From assembly GCF_001870785.1 (NCBI RefSeq), contig NZ_MOLV01000009.1, forward strand, positions 62,001 to 126,000: DNA of 64,000 nt, read 5' to 3'. Within the stretch, counting starts at the first letter, position 1. Each line of letters opens with the position of its first letter. Shown here one piece after another: positions 9,477-18,686 of the stretch. The position numbers and the translations under genes are program-made. The notes beneath the pieces were generated by a model. It saw nothing but the letters and a program-made list of their open reading frames with translations, was not told the origin of the DNA and did no database searches. The stretch comes from Exiguobacterium sp. KRL4. GTDB taxonomy: Bacteria > Bacillota > Bacilli > Exiguobacteriales > Exiguobacteriaceae.

Positions 9477-10066
9477 CAGTCGATCGTTTGTTTTTTAAGT
9501 TTTTTTTCGATGGCGACGATAAAGGGTGGATTATTTTGTTGGTTCAAGAACCGATACTGCAAGACCGCATAATCTTGCTGCGGCAGCAGGGCAACATGTT
9601 CCAAAACGGCGTCGCGTTCTTTACGTCCTTCAAGGTGTCCATGATAAATCACGAGGACAATCAACCCACCGGGCACGAGGACCGGAAGTAACGCCCGAAG
9701 CGCTTCTAACGTTTCTTCTCCCGTCGTCGTGACCGACTTATCGCTCCCTGGTAAATAACCGAGATTAAAGACCCCAGCACGAATCGGACGCTGTTCGTCA
9801 AATAAACGAGCACCGACATGAATATGACTTTCGTGATACAAGTCGACCCATTCGGAGACATGTGCCGCCTGCAGACGGCGTTTCGTTTCTTCAATGGCTT
9901 GTTCCTGAACATCAAAAGCGATGACACGTCCGCTTGGTCCGACTCGTTCAGCAAGGAAATGGGTATCGTGACCGTTCCCGGCAGTCATATCCACGACGCA
10001 GTCTCCTTCGTGGATGACGGATTCCAGTAATTCTTTTGCGTAAGGTAACACACGTGCAAGTGACAT
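9476..10066 (-). CDS. ytqB: tRNA (mnm5s2U34) methyltransferase MnmM/YtqB
   Basis: A class I S-adenosylmethionine methyltransferase of 196 residues. Motif I is VVDMTAGNGHDT, the acidic end of strand 2 is AFDVQEQ, and the family-specific NLGYLPGSDK stands where the catalytic NPPY-like motif would be. B. subtilis YtqB was long called a putative rRNA methylase and is now described as MnmM, which finishes the mnm5 modification of wobble uridine in tRNA; this assignment rests on recalled literature. The gene is convergent with the upstream hydrolase and divergent from a major facilitator gene, as ytqB is near yttB in B. subtilis. Confidence 0.88.
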   Translation of the reverse strand: MSLARVLPYAKELLESVIHEGDCVVDMTAGNGHDTHFLAERVGPSGRVIAFDVQEQAIEETKRRLQAAHVSEWVDLYHESHIHVGARLFDEQRPIRAGVFNLGYLPGSDKSVTTTGEETLEALRALLPVLVPGGLIVLVIYHGHLEGRKERDAVLEHVALLPQQDYAVLQYRFLNQQNNPPFIVAIEKKLKKQTID

Positions 10067-10239
10067 GGCATAAACTCCTCTTCCTGATGGATATCCTTTT
10101 TTCTAAGTACCCGTAAAATCGATGCTGTAGTCAATTGTATCATTTTTCCGATTGTTCGTTTAAAACGAAGTTTCTTGACAGAGTGCGATACAATTTCGTA
10201 AAGTGGCAAGGTTGGAAACTATATTGGAGGATACTTACC

Positions 10240-11427
10240 ATGCCGAAATTACCTCGTGCGGTCTGGATTCTGGTATTGGCGATGGCGATCAATACGACAG
10301 GATCTTCTTTTTTATGGCCGTTCAATACATTATACATTCATGAATATCTGGGAGAATCGATGACGAAAGCCGGAATGGCTTTATTCGTCAACTCTGCTCT
10401 TGCCATCGTCGGGAACTATATCGGTGGAAAAGCCTTTGACCGGTTAGGCGGCAAACGGACACTTGTCATCAGTGTCGTCGGTCTGGTCCTCGCGTCCATC
10501 GGCTTATGGATGTTCCACCAGACCTTTACCGGGTACGTGGTGATGCTTGGATTGATCGGATTCGTCGGAGGAATGGTTTTCCCGACCATCTATGCCTTGA
10601 CGGGTGTCATCTGGCCGGAAGGTGGCAGACGGGCCTTTAATGCGATTTATGTGGCGCAAAATGTCGGTGTCGCGTTAGGAACAGCGATTAGCGGTCAGAT
10701 TGCGGCGATTGATATTCAATTCATCTTTATCGCGAATCTTGTGCTGTATCTGTTGTTTGCCGTCGTCTTGTTAGTTGGTTTGAACTGGATCCATGTGAAT
10801 CCAGTGAAACGCCATACGAGATCAGCGGGGGAAGAGACACGTGAACCCCTGTCGCGGACATCGGTCCGGACGATGCTCTACGTATCAATCGGATATGCCC
10901 TGTTGTGGTTCGTTTACGTCCAGTGGCAAGGGACATTTGCTGTCCATACGAAGTCACTCGGTGTGACGATTTCCGAGTACTCTATCTTATGGACGATCAA
11001 CGGGGCTTTGATCGTGTTTGCACAACCGTTGTTGACACCTGTCTTGCGCTGGTTTGGAGATGATTTGAAGCGTCAGTTGTTAACCGGGACCGGTATCTTC
11101 CTTCTGTCCTATTTGATTGTTCCGTTTGCTGGCGGCTTCAAGATGTTTTTAGTCGCCATGATCATCTTGACGATTGGTGAAATGTTCATCTGGCCTGCTG
11201 TTCCGGCAATGGCAGCACGCTTAGCACCGATTGGAAAAGAAGGGGAGTTCCAAGGGTACGTTAATATCGCAGCCTCTGCAGGACGGATGATCAGTCCGAC
11301 GGTTGGAGGATTGATTTATGATGTATCCGGAATGGATGCCGTTTTCCTCACATTGATTGGTTTGATCATTCTGGCAGGATTCACCTTCGTTCGAGCGGTA
11401 CCAAAACCTAAAAAAATAGAGCAGTGA
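10240..11427 (+). CDS. Major facilitator superfamily transporter (YttB-like)
   Basis: A 395-residue integral membrane protein with about 12 hydrophobic segments. The first loop carries the cytoplasmic MFS motif A as GGKAFDRLGGKRT. The protein opens MPKLPRAVWILVLAMAINTTGSSFLWP, resembling B. subtilis YttB, also a neighbour of ytqB. ATG 10240 follows TTGGAGG; the frame extends upstream to 10135 without a ribosome site. Substrate unknown; drug or metabolite export are the usual guesses for this branch. Confidence 0.88.
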   Translation: MPKLPRAVWILVLAMAINTTGSSFLWPFNTLYIHEYLGESMTKAGMALFVNSALAIVGNYIGGKAFDRLGGKRTLVISVVGLVLASIGLWMFHQTFTGYVVMLGLIGFVGGMVFPTIYALTGVIWPEGGRRAFNAIYVAQNVGVALGTAISGQIAAIDIQFIFIANLVLYLLFAVVLLVGLNWIHVNPVKRHTRSAGEETREPLSRTSVRTMLYVSIGYALLWFVYVQWQGTFAVHTKSLGVTISEYSILWTINGALIVFAQPLLTPVLRWFGDDLKRQLLTGTGIFLLSYLIVPFAGGFKMFLVAMIILTIGEMFIWPAVPAMAARLAPIGKEGEFQGYVNIAASAGRMISPTVGGLIYDVSGMDAVFLTLIGLIILAGFTFVRAVPKPKKIEQ

Positions 11428-11429
11428 AA

Positions 11430-11474
11430 AAAGACGTGAGAAGCGGGGGTGAATCCGTTCTTGCGTCTTTTTAA
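11430..11474 (+). terminator. Terminator of the YttB-like gene
   Basis: An imperfect long stem (AAGACG...AGAA paired with TTCT...CGTCTT) ends in five T. Confidence 0.75.
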
Positions 11475-11591
11475 AGAGGGAGCATAAAAAAAGGGAGATT
11501 GGGTATTTTATTAACAGGGGAATATTGTTTAATTAACCAAATTAAAGAAAATTTGGTTTGTCAGACGTGTCGCATGCCGGAGGTGGACAAG

Positions 11592-12623
11592 ATGAGGCAA
11601 TGTGTTTTTATTGAAGACCAGTCGATTTGGACGACGCTTATGCAAGACAAACCACTCGATATTTTTTACAGTTACGAATATGTTCATTTGAATGCACGTC
11701 CTGAAGAATCTCCCGGTCTGATTTATTTTCAGGGGCAGTCGGGTGAACTGTTTTATCCGTTTTTGAAACGGCGGATTTTTGAGACCCGTTATTTTGACAT
11801 CATCACGCCCTACGGTTACGGCGGACCAGAAATCGTCGGTGAATTGACGAGACAGGAATTGGCGGATGCGAAACGGTCTTTTCGCCAATGGGCGATGCGT
11901 AATCAAGTCGTTTCAGAATTGATTCGTTTTAATCCGTTGACGGAAAATGAAAAACATGTACCGGATTGGACGGAAAGGGAGTTCATTCGACATACGACTA
12001 GCATTGATCTTCGACCATCTGTAGAAGAAATCATGCAGACATTTCACAAGAAAAATCGAAGCATGATTCGGAAGTCATTAGCGTCTGATCTGAGTGTCCG
12101 TATAGGTACAAACGATGATTTACAGACGTTCATTCGCCTTTATTATCAGACGATGGACCGAAAAGATGCTTCGTTGCACTATTACTTTACATCCGACTAC
12201 TTCGAACGATTATTTAAACCGACATCGCTTTGTCGACCGTTGTTGTTAATTGCTGAATGGCAGGGAGAGGCGGTTGGCGCTTACTTTGTCTTGCTTGGTC
12301 AACGGTACGCGCACGGCCATCTCATCGGATGTGAACGGGATGAACATAAACTCTATCCGAATCAACGTCTCGAATATGAAGCGATTTTATATTCGAAAGC
12401 TGCCGGGATGGTGGAACAGCATCTAGGTGGTGGCTACAAAGAACGGGATAGTCTGTTTGAAAGTAAGTGTCGATACACAGGATACAGGATGTTTGAGTAC
12501 CACCAAGGAAAAACAATTCTTTTACCGCATATCTACGAACAATTGTGTGAGCATTATGGCAACAATAAAGAAGCCGGTTATTTCCCGGAGTATCGGTATC
12601 AAGAAACTGTTTTATCAATCTGA
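11592..12623 (+). CDS. FemAB/GNAT-like acyltransferase
   Basis: A 343-residue protein of the FemAB-like, double-GNAT acyltransferase group. The segment FHKKNRSMIRKSL near residue 150 is the typical basic motif between the two GNAT halves. The second half has the strand LLLIAEWQGEAVGAYFVL followed by YAHGHLIGC and a predicted acyl-donor helix. Relatives add amino acids to lipid-linked peptidoglycan precursors or act on exported polymers. ATG 11592 follows GGAGGTGGAC; an upstream extension to 11499 lacks a ribosome site. It is monocistronic; substrate unknown. Confidence 0.65.
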   Translation: MRQCVFIEDQSIWTTLMQDKPLDIFYSYEYVHLNARPEESPGLIYFQGQSGELFYPFLKRRIFETRYFDIITPYGYGGPEIVGELTRQELADAKRSFRQWAMRNQVVSELIRFNPLTENEKHVPDWTEREFIRHTTSIDLRPSVEEIMQTFHKKNRSMIRKSLASDLSVRIGTNDDLQTFIRLYYQTMDRKDASLHYYFTSDYFERLFKPTSLCRPLLLIAEWQGEAVGAYFVLLGQRYAHGHLIGCERDEHKLYPNQRLEYEAILYSKAAGMVEQHLGGGYKERDSLFESKCRYTGYRMFEYHQGKTILLPHIYEQLCEHYGNNKEAGYFPEYRYQETVLSI

Positions 12624-12674
12624 CACTCCCACCACTGAAGTAGGGGCTTCCTGGACTTAAATTCTGTGAATCCG

Positions 12675-12705
12675 CCTGACCGTCTACGAACGGTCAGGTT
12701 TTTTT
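12675..12705 (+). terminator. Rho-independent terminator of FemAB-like gene
   Basis: An 8-bp GC-rich stem (12675-12682 with 12691-12698) and seven T. Confidence 0.9.
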
Positions 12706-12732
12706 GGTACGCTACGTACAGGAGGGAAAACA

Positions 12733-13377
12733 ATGAAAAAAACCGGTCTGATTTTTGATATGGATGGTGTCATCTTAGATAGTGAGATCCAATATTTTAA
12801 AGTACATCAGCAGATGTTTGAGACGTTATCGATTCCGCTTGATCGTGTCCAGTACGCGACGTTCATGGGGAAGACAGGTGATGAGATGTGGACAGAACTG
12901 ATTACGCAACATAAGCTCCCCCACGACACCGAATCGTTGCTTGCGCTCGAACATGAATTATTTCAACAACATGCGAAGCCGGAAGACTGTGGTTTAAAAG
13001 ACGGTGTCAAAGAGTTGATGGAGCTTGCCCGGACGGAAGGATACAAAATCGCGATTGCTTCGTCGAGTTCGCTTGAAAAAATCAAACGGGTCATCACGCA
13101 TTATGAGTTAAAAGTCGATGCGTACACGAGTGGATTTGAAGTCCCACGGTCGAAGCCGGATCCGGCGATTTTCCGATTGGCGGCAAAGCGGATCGGTCAA
13201 GCACCGGACGCCTGTATCGTGATTGAAGACGCGGCGAACGGAATGATTGGTGCAAAGCAAGCCGGTATGGAAGTCATTGCTTTACTTGATGAACGGATGC
13301 CGACACAAGTCTTGCATCACGCGGACCACGTCGTCTCATCGCACGCGGCAATCGGAGAAATTTTACGGAACCGTTGA
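12733..13377 (+). CDS. HAD-superfamily phosphatase, beta-phosphoglucomutase-like
   Basis: A 214-residue haloacid-dehalogenase hydrolase. Motif I is FDMDGVILDS (nucleophile Asp9, acid Asp11), motif II ASSSS, motif III the lysine in RSKPDP, and motif IV VIEDAANG. The helical cap between motifs I and II places it in subfamily IA near beta-phosphoglucomutase and phosphoglycolate phosphatase. It probably dephosphorylates a small sugar phosphate; substrate unknown. The start follows GGAGGG. Its stop codon overlaps the -35 element of the downstream leuS promoter. Confidence 0.88.
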   Translation: MKKTGLIFDMDGVILDSEIQYFKVHQQMFETLSIPLDRVQYATFMGKTGDEMWTELITQHKLPHDTESLLALEHELFQQHAKPEDCGLKDGVKELMELARTEGYKIAIASSSSLEKIKRVITHYELKVDAYTSGFEVPRSKPDPAIFRLAAKRIGQAPDACIVIEDAANGMIGAKQAGMEVIALLDERMPTQVLHHADHVVSSHAAIGEILRNR

Positions 13378-13403
13378 CGATAAGGGAAGGTTCAGCTTAC
13401 ACT
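13374..13403 (+). promoter_or_regulatory. Sigma-A promoter of the leuS leader
   Basis: TTGACG (13374-13379) and TACACT (13398-13403) are spaced by 18 bp. The -35 overlaps the stop codon of the HAD gene. Confidence 0.65.
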
Positions 13404-13409
13404 AACACA

Positions 13410-13664
13410 TAGATAGTCCATTGCGACGAACTGAAGTAGTAAGGGAGTCATTCCGTTTTAGAGAGCTGGTGGTCGGTGCAAACCAGTCGGAATCGTCCGT
13501 GAACTCGTCAGGGAGCATGATGCGTGAAAACAAGTAGTGCATCCGGTCCTTCACACCGTTATCTGTGAATCAAGTGGTCTGCTGTAGTAGACAACGTGGG
13601 TGGTACCGCGGAAGACAAACCGGTCTTTCGTCCCTATTCCTAGGGGCGGAGACCGGTTTTTTTT
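13410..13664 (+). ncRNA. T-box leader of leuS (tRNA-Leu, specifier CUC)
   Basis: Stem I with its distal loop region is visible (GAGAGCTGGTGG...AAACCAG). The specifier loop reads GAACTC, placing the Leu codon CTC at 13504-13506. The T-box sequence TGGGTGGTACCGCG occupies 13597-13610, and a terminator pairs 13618-13633 with 13641-13657 before a T-run. Uncharged tRNA-Leu binds specifier and T-box and favours the antiterminator, switching on leuS during leucine starvation. Confidence 0.95.
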
Positions 13665-13690
13665 GTATATTCAGAGGGGGAATGAAAAAA

Positions 13691-16096
13691 ATGCCGTACA
13701 ATCATCGTGACATCGAACCAAAATGGCAAGCGCGCTGGGAACAGGATAATGCGTTCGTGACAACAGAAGATCCAGAAAAAGAAGGATTTTATGCGTTAGA
13801 CATGTTTCCGTATCCATCGGGAGCTGGACTGCATGTCGGACACCCAGAAGGTTACACAGCAACGGACATCCTTGCTCGGATGAAACGAATGCAAGGATAC
13901 AACGTCCTTCATCCGATGGGATGGGATGCGTTTGGACTTCCGGCGGAACAATATGCACTCGATACAGGGAATGATCCACGTGAATTCACAGCCCAAAATA
14001 TCGAGACGTTTAAACGTCAGTTAAAAGATCTTGGTTTCTCATACGATTGGGACCGTGAAATCAATACGACGGATCCGAAATACTACAAGTGGACGCAGTG
14101 GATTTTCACACAACTGTATGAAAAAGGATTGGCGTTTGTGGATGAAGTGGCCGTCAACTGGTGTCCGGCGCTTGGGACCGTTCTTGCGAATGAAGAAGTC
14201 ATCGACGGTTTATCCGAACGCGGGAATCATCCGGTCGTGCGTGTCCCGATGCGTCAATGGGTCTTAAAAATCACAGATTACGCCGATCGGTTGTTAGAAG
14301 ATTTAGATGAACTCGACTGGCCGGAGTCCGTCAAGGAAATGCAACGGAACTGGATCGGGAAATCGGAGGGCGCTGAAATCGACTTTACGATTGATGGTCA
14401 CAAAAAACAAGTGACGGTCTTTACGACACGTCCGGATACCGTGTTCGGTGCGACATACCTCGTTCTTGCACCGGAGCATCCGTTTGTCTCGGACATCACG
14501 ACGGCAGACCACGCGGAAGCCGTTCAAACCTATATTGCTTCCGTCCAAACAAAGTCGGATTTAGAACGGACGGATCTTGCGAAAGAAAAAACGGGCGTTT
14601 TCACAGGTGCTTTTGCCGTCAATCCGATTTCCGGAGAACGCCTTCCGATCTGGATTGCGGATTATGTTTTGTCGACGTATGGCACAGGTGCCATCATGGC
14701 CGTACCGGCCCATGATGAACGTGACCATGAGTTTGCGAAACAATTTGACCTTCCGATCATTGAAGTCGTAAAAGGTGGTAACGTCGAAGAAGCTGCCTAT
14801 ACAGGTGAAGGAGAACACGTCAACTCACAAATGTTAGACGGTTTGTCGAAAGACGAAGCAATCGAGACGATCATCGCAGAACTTGAAACGAATCAAGTCG
14901 GGCGGAAGAAAATCACATTCCGTCTACGGGACTGGTTATTTAGCCGTCAACGTTACTGGGGGGAACCGATTCCGGTCGTCCATATGGAAGACGGAACGAT
15001 GAAGACACTGGATAAATCCGAATTACCGCTTGAGTTACCGATCATTCCTGAGATCAAACCGTCTGGAACAGGCGAATCACCGCTCGCGCTTGCAGAAGGC
15101 TGGCTGGACTACACGGATCCCGTCACTGGACAGAAAGGGCGTCGCGAGACGAACACGATGCCACAATGGGGAGGAAGCTGCTGGTATTACCTCCGCTTCA
15201 TCGATCCACATAATGAAGAAATGTTTGCGGATCCCGAAAAATTAAAATACTGGCTCCCGGTTGATATTTATATCGGCGGTGCCGAACACGCTGTCCTTCA
15301 CTTGTTGTATGCCCGCTTCTGGCATAAAGTCTTGTATGATATCGGCGTCGTGCCAACAAAGGAACCGTTCCAAAAACTATACAACCAAGGGATGATTCTT
15401 GGGGAAAACAACGAAAAGATGTCGAAGTCACGTGGTAATGTCATCAATCCGGATGAAATCGTCAAATCACACGGTGCGGATACACTTCGTTTGTATGAGA
15501 TGTTCATGGGACCACTCGATGCGTCCGTCTCCTGGTCGGAAAATGGACTTGATGGAGCACGTCGTTTCCTTGACCGTGTCTGGCGTCTGTTTGAACGGAC
15601 GGCTGATATTCAGGACGTCACATCCGTCGATGCGGATTTCGAACGGGTTTACCATCAGACCGTTAAAAAAGTCACAGAGGACTTTACGAATATTCAATTT
15701 AATACAGGGATTTCACAATTGATGGTCTTCGTCAACGAAGCCAATAAACAGCCTGTCCTTCCCCGGCATTTCCTTCGTGGATTCATCCAATTGTTGACAC
15801 CTGTCGCACCGCACCTTGGTGAAGAACTTTGGGAACAACTTGGTTTTGAAGAGACGTTGACGTATGCATCGTGGCCGACATTTGATGAAACAAAACTTGT
15901 CAGTGACACGATGGAATTTGTCATTCAGGTGAACGGAAAAGTCCGTTCGAAACTTGTCATCAGTACAGAAGCTACAAAAGAAGAAATTGAAGCTCTTGCA
16001 TTTGCAGATGAAAAAACACAAGAGTGGATTGGCGATAAAACAGTTCGGAAAGTCATTGTCGTTCCGAAAAAATTGATTAACATCGTCGCGAATTAA
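13691..16096 (+). CDS. leuS: Leucyl-tRNA synthetase
   Basis: Charges tRNA-Leu with leucine and edits mischarged products. The protein has 801 residues, normal for bacterial LeuS. The class I HIGH motif is HVGH (residues 48-51) and KMSKS is at 576-580; the inserted CP1 editing domain lies between them, with TTRPDT and the later [18 protein letters not shown] 13691 is preferred because the protein begins [12 protein letters not shown] as in other Bacilli and GGGGG is about ten bases upstream; ATG 13682 sits on the ribosome site. Expression is controlled by the preceding T-box leader. Confidence 0.98.
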   Translation: MPYNHRDIEPKWQARWEQDNAFVTTEDPEKEGFYALDMFPYPSGAGLHVGHPEGYTATDILARMKRMQGYNVLHPMGWDAFGLPAEQYALDTGNDPREFTAQNIETFKRQLKDLGFSYDWDREINTTDPKYYKWTQWIFTQLYEKGLAFVDEVAVNWCPALGTVLANEEVIDGLSERGNHPVVRVPMRQWVLKITDYADRLLEDLDELDWPESVKEMQRNWIGKSEGAEIDFTIDGHKKQVTVFTTRPDTVFGATYLVLAPEHPFVSDITTADHAEAVQTYIASVQTKSDLERTDLAKEKTGVFTGAFAVNPISGERLPIWIADYVLSTYGTGAIMAVPAHDERDHEFAKQFDLPIIEVVKGGNVEEAAYTGEGEHVNSQMLDGLSKDEAIETIIAELETNQVGRKKITFRLRDWLFSRQRYWGEPIPVVHMEDGTMKTLDKSELPLELPIIPEIKPSGTGESPLALAEGWLDYTDPVTGQKGRRETNTMPQWGGSCWYYLRFIDPHNEEMFADPEKLKYWLPVDIYIGGAEHAVLHLLYARFWHKVLYDIGVVPTKEPFQKLYNQGMILGENNEKMSKSRGNVINPDEIVKSHGADTLRLYEMFMGPLDASVSWSENGLDGARRFLDRVWRLFERTADIQDVTSVDADFERVYHQTVKKVTEDFTNIQFNTGISQLMVFVNEANKQPVLPRHFLRGFIQLLTPVAPHLGEELWEQLGFEETLTYASWPTFDETKLVSDTMEFVIQVNGKVRSKLVISTEATKEEIEALAFADEKTQEWIGDKTVRKVIVVPKKLINIVAN

Positions 16097-16098
16097 TG

Positions 16099-16140
16099 AA
16101 AACCTCCTCGTCTGGTGTCATCAGAACGAGGAGGTTTTTG
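16099..16140 (+). terminator. Rho-independent terminator of leuS
   Basis: A 13-bp perfect stem (16099-16111 with 16126-16138) followed by T residues. Confidence 0.9.
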
Positions 16141-16226
16141 TGTTCTCCGTCGCAAGTCCGCTTTTTTTTTAGGTCACCTTCTGCTAAACTGAATCAGAAA
16201 CCGAGACAGAAAGGCGATTTGTGTAA

Positions 16227-17207
16227 ATGAAACGAACTTATATAGTCTATACAACGATTTTTGCCGTTGTCTCCGGGCTGATTCTTTGTGTATCACTCGT
16301 CTTTTCTAAACCAGAGACGTTGGCGCAAATTCAAGAGACCTTTGCAAAAATTGAGACTCAATCCAAACATCAGGCAGCAGTGAAACAAGCCCCATCTAAA
16401 ACGCCATCCTCGATTCCGAATCCGGAAGAGCCGTTGATCAAGAATGTCCAGCAGATGTTATACGATGATTCGATCGGCTCGTATCTCGTTGTGACAGAAG
16501 ATTACCGTTTCTTTGAGATCAGCGGAACTGGGGAACGGATCAACGCTTCGTTCCAGATTGAGGATGAAGGGAAATTGATGTTATCAGGTCTTGACGGCAT
16601 GACACTCGTCGATGGTGAAACCGTTGCCCTGTTGACATCAAACCAGATACTCGTCACGATCAAACGGGAAGACGGCGTCTGGAAGGAAGACAAACGTGAA
16701 AAAATAACAGGTACGACGATTCGAGACAGTTTTCATGGTCTTGGTTATGATATGAAAGAAAAACAATTCTATACCATCAATCACATTCGTTCTCTAGAAC
16801 GAAGTGAGCTGACGTATTTTATGACGAAACAGGACGAACTCAAAATCGATCCAGATGCGACGGCGAAAGAAAAACGTGCATTGAAGAAAAAACAAAAACC
16901 ACCTTACTTGACGATCGTCGCACGGAAGCGAATCGATACGGTCAATGGGATGCGAAGTGATGTGAAAAAAGCTTTTACGGATAACTTCCGACCGATTGGT
17001 CTGGCAGAACGACAAGGTCGGATCTATACGCTGGATTCGGAAGCCCTGTATCTCTATTCCATTGATACGAAGGATGTGACGATTACGGGAGAATCGGCCA
17101 GTCCGAAAGTATATGGTGCGGAAGGGATATTCGTCCAAGATAACGAACTGTTTGCGCTTGTCGAAACCGATAAATTTTCGAGCCGTTCCTTCACACCAAT
17201 CGACTAA
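16227..17207 (+). CDS. Membrane-anchored protein of unknown function
   Basis: I do not recognise this 326-residue protein. Residues 7-27 form one hydrophobic segment, so it is probably anchored with the C-terminal part outside; the LILC sequence is not a proper lipobox. A proline- and lysine-rich linker (50-70) follows. The rest is beta-rich with repeated strand-turn units such as YLVVTEDYRFFEIS, MLSGLDGMTLVDGETVALLT and NELFALVETDKF. These resemble blades of an SdiA-regulated/YjiK-like beta-propeller, but this is a weak resemblance. It is monocistronic with a shared terminator toward ytfP. Confidence 0.6.
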   Translation: MKRTYIVYTTIFAVVSGLILCVSLVFSKPETLAQIQETFAKIETQSKHQAAVKQAPSKTPSSIPNPEEPLIKNVQQMLYDDSIGSYLVVTEDYRFFEISGTGERINASFQIEDEGKLMLSGLDGMTLVDGETVALLTSNQILVTIKREDGVWKEDKREKITGTTIRDSFHGLGYDMKEKQFYTINHIRSLERSELTYFMTKQDELKIDPDATAKEKRALKKKQKPPYLTIVARKRIDTVNGMRSDVKKAFTDNFRPIGLAERQGRIYTLDSEALYLYSIDTKDVTITGESASPKVYGAEGIFVQDNELFALVETDKFSSRSFTPID

Positions 17208-17243
17208 AAAGGCTAGCTCCGATGATGGAACTAGCCTTTTTGT
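17207..17243. terminator. Bidirectional terminator before ytfP
   Basis: A 10-bp stem (17207-17216 with 17231-17240) flanked by A and T runs between convergent genes. Confidence 0.85.
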
Positions 17244-18502
17244 CATTGCGCTGTCATGGCCGCGTTTGTTCCGGCACAATGTCCGGTCACGAATGCGGCA
17301 GTGATGTTGTAACCACCTGTATAGCCGTGAATATCTAGGATTTCGCCTGCAAAAAACAGACCATCTGCCTTTTTCGACATCATCGTTTTGGGATGAATCT
17401 CCTTGATTGAGACACCACCTCCGGTAACAAACGCTTTATCAAAGTCGAGTGTACCCGTCGCTTGTAAGGGGAACCGCTTGAGTGTCGTCAGAAATTCGGT
17501 GAAGTCCTGTTTTTTGATTTGCGTGCAGACTTCGTCACCAAAGCCGATTCGGGCAAACAACAGTTCAAGGAGTCGTTCCGGAACAAAACCTTTAAAGGCG
17601 TTTCGGACCGTCTTCTTCGGATTAGCGGAAAGGGCTGCCTGAAAACGTTCCGTCAGGGCGCCGGTTGATTCTTCCGGGAACAAGTCGATTGAGAGATGGA
17701 CGATGCGTTCACCAGACCGTTTTCTTTCCTTGATCGTATATTGGCTACACCGTAAGGCGATTGGACCACTCAGTCCGAAATGCGTAAACAAGAGATCACC
17801 CGTATGTGTTTTGATAGGTTTATCTTTTTTACCATGAACCGTCAACGCGACATCACGTAACGACAGTCCTTGAAGCGTTTTTTCTTGGATGAACAAATCG
17901 TTTAATAAGATGGGAACTTCTGTCGGAAACAGATCCGTGATCGTATGTCCGGCTTTACGTGCCCACGGATAACCGTCACCGGTCGATCCCGTATGGGGAA
18001 CCGATTGTCCACCGACAGCGACGACGCAGCTGTGTGCTTCTAGACGTGTCCCGTCCGCCAAGAGAACGGCAGCAAATGAACCGTCCGGATGGAAATCCAG
18101 TGTCGCGACTTCGGCATTGATTTGAATCTCTGCCCCGTGTTGACGGATCTGATCGATTAAGACACGGACGACATCGGCTGCTTTATCCGAAACCGGGAAC
18201 ATCCGTCCATTGTCTTCTTCTTTTAATGCCACACCAAACCCTTCGAATAGTTCGATGATCGATTCATTATTGAACTGCGAAAAGGCACTATAAAGAAAAC
18301 GGCCGTTTCCCGGAATCGATTGCACGAGTTCTTCGAGTGGTTTTCGATTCGTGACGTTACAACGACCGCCACCCGAGATGGCGAGTTTACGTCCGAGCTT
18401 ACTTCCTTTATCAAGCAAAAGCGTCTTTGCGCCTGCTTGTAACGAGGCGAGCGTTGCCATTAAGCCGCTTGGTCCGCCTCCGATTACGATTACATCATAC
18501 AT
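17243..18502 (-). CDS. ytfP: FAD-dependent oxidoreductase, HI0933/YtfP family
   Basis: A 419-residue flavoprotein. The N-terminal dinucleotide fold VIGGGPSGLMATLASLQAG is followed by LGRKLAISGGGRCNVTN, the hallmark of the HI0933 family (BaiN-like). The C-terminal flavin contact is GGVSIKEI...GLFFAGEILDIHGYTGGYN. The reaction in B. subtilis is not established; relatives in gut clostridia reduce bile-acid enones, but that role cannot be carried over. It is divergent from ytgP, the same pairing as in B. subtilis. Confidence 0.88.
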   Translation of the reverse strand: MYDVIVIGGGPSGLMATLASLQAGAKTLLLDKGSKLGRKLAISGGGRCNVTNRKPLEELVQSIPGNGRFLYSAFSQFNNESIIELFEGFGVALKEEDNGRMFPVSDKAADVVRVLIDQIRQHGAEIQINAEVATLDFHPDGSFAAVLLADGTRLEAHSCVVAVGGQSVPHTGSTGDGYPWARKAGHTITDLFPTEVPILLNDLFIQEKTLQGLSLRDVALTVHGKKDKPIKTHTGDLLFTHFGLSGPIALRCSQYTIKERKRSGERIVHLSIDLFPEESTGALTERFQAALSANPKKTVRNAFKGFVPERLLELLFARIGFGDEVCTQIKKQDFTEFLTTLKRFPLQATGTLDFDKAFVTGGGVSIKEIHPKTMMSKKADGLFFAGEILDIHGYTGGYNITAAFVTGHCAGTNAAMTAQ

Positions 18503-18686
18503 GTGGTCACCTCATTCAGTTAGATTCTGCTTGTTCCACTTTAGCAGAAGTTGGTAATGTAAACAAACCGTCTCTTTCTTTTATGCAAACTGAGGGGTAT
18601 AATGATTTGCAATTGTGCAAGAGAGAACTTGTATATTGAGACGTCGGTTGATTCAAGAAAAAATAGAAAGCGCGAGGAAGGTTATC

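Noticed and set aside
10175-10194. TTGACA followed by TACAAT before the YttB-like gene as a promoter
   Set aside because: The elements are only 8 bp apart, so they cannot act as one sigma-A promoter.
13565-13690. N-terminal extension of leuS
   Set aside because: This in-frame stretch is the T-box and its terminator; the family start and ribosome site are at 13691.
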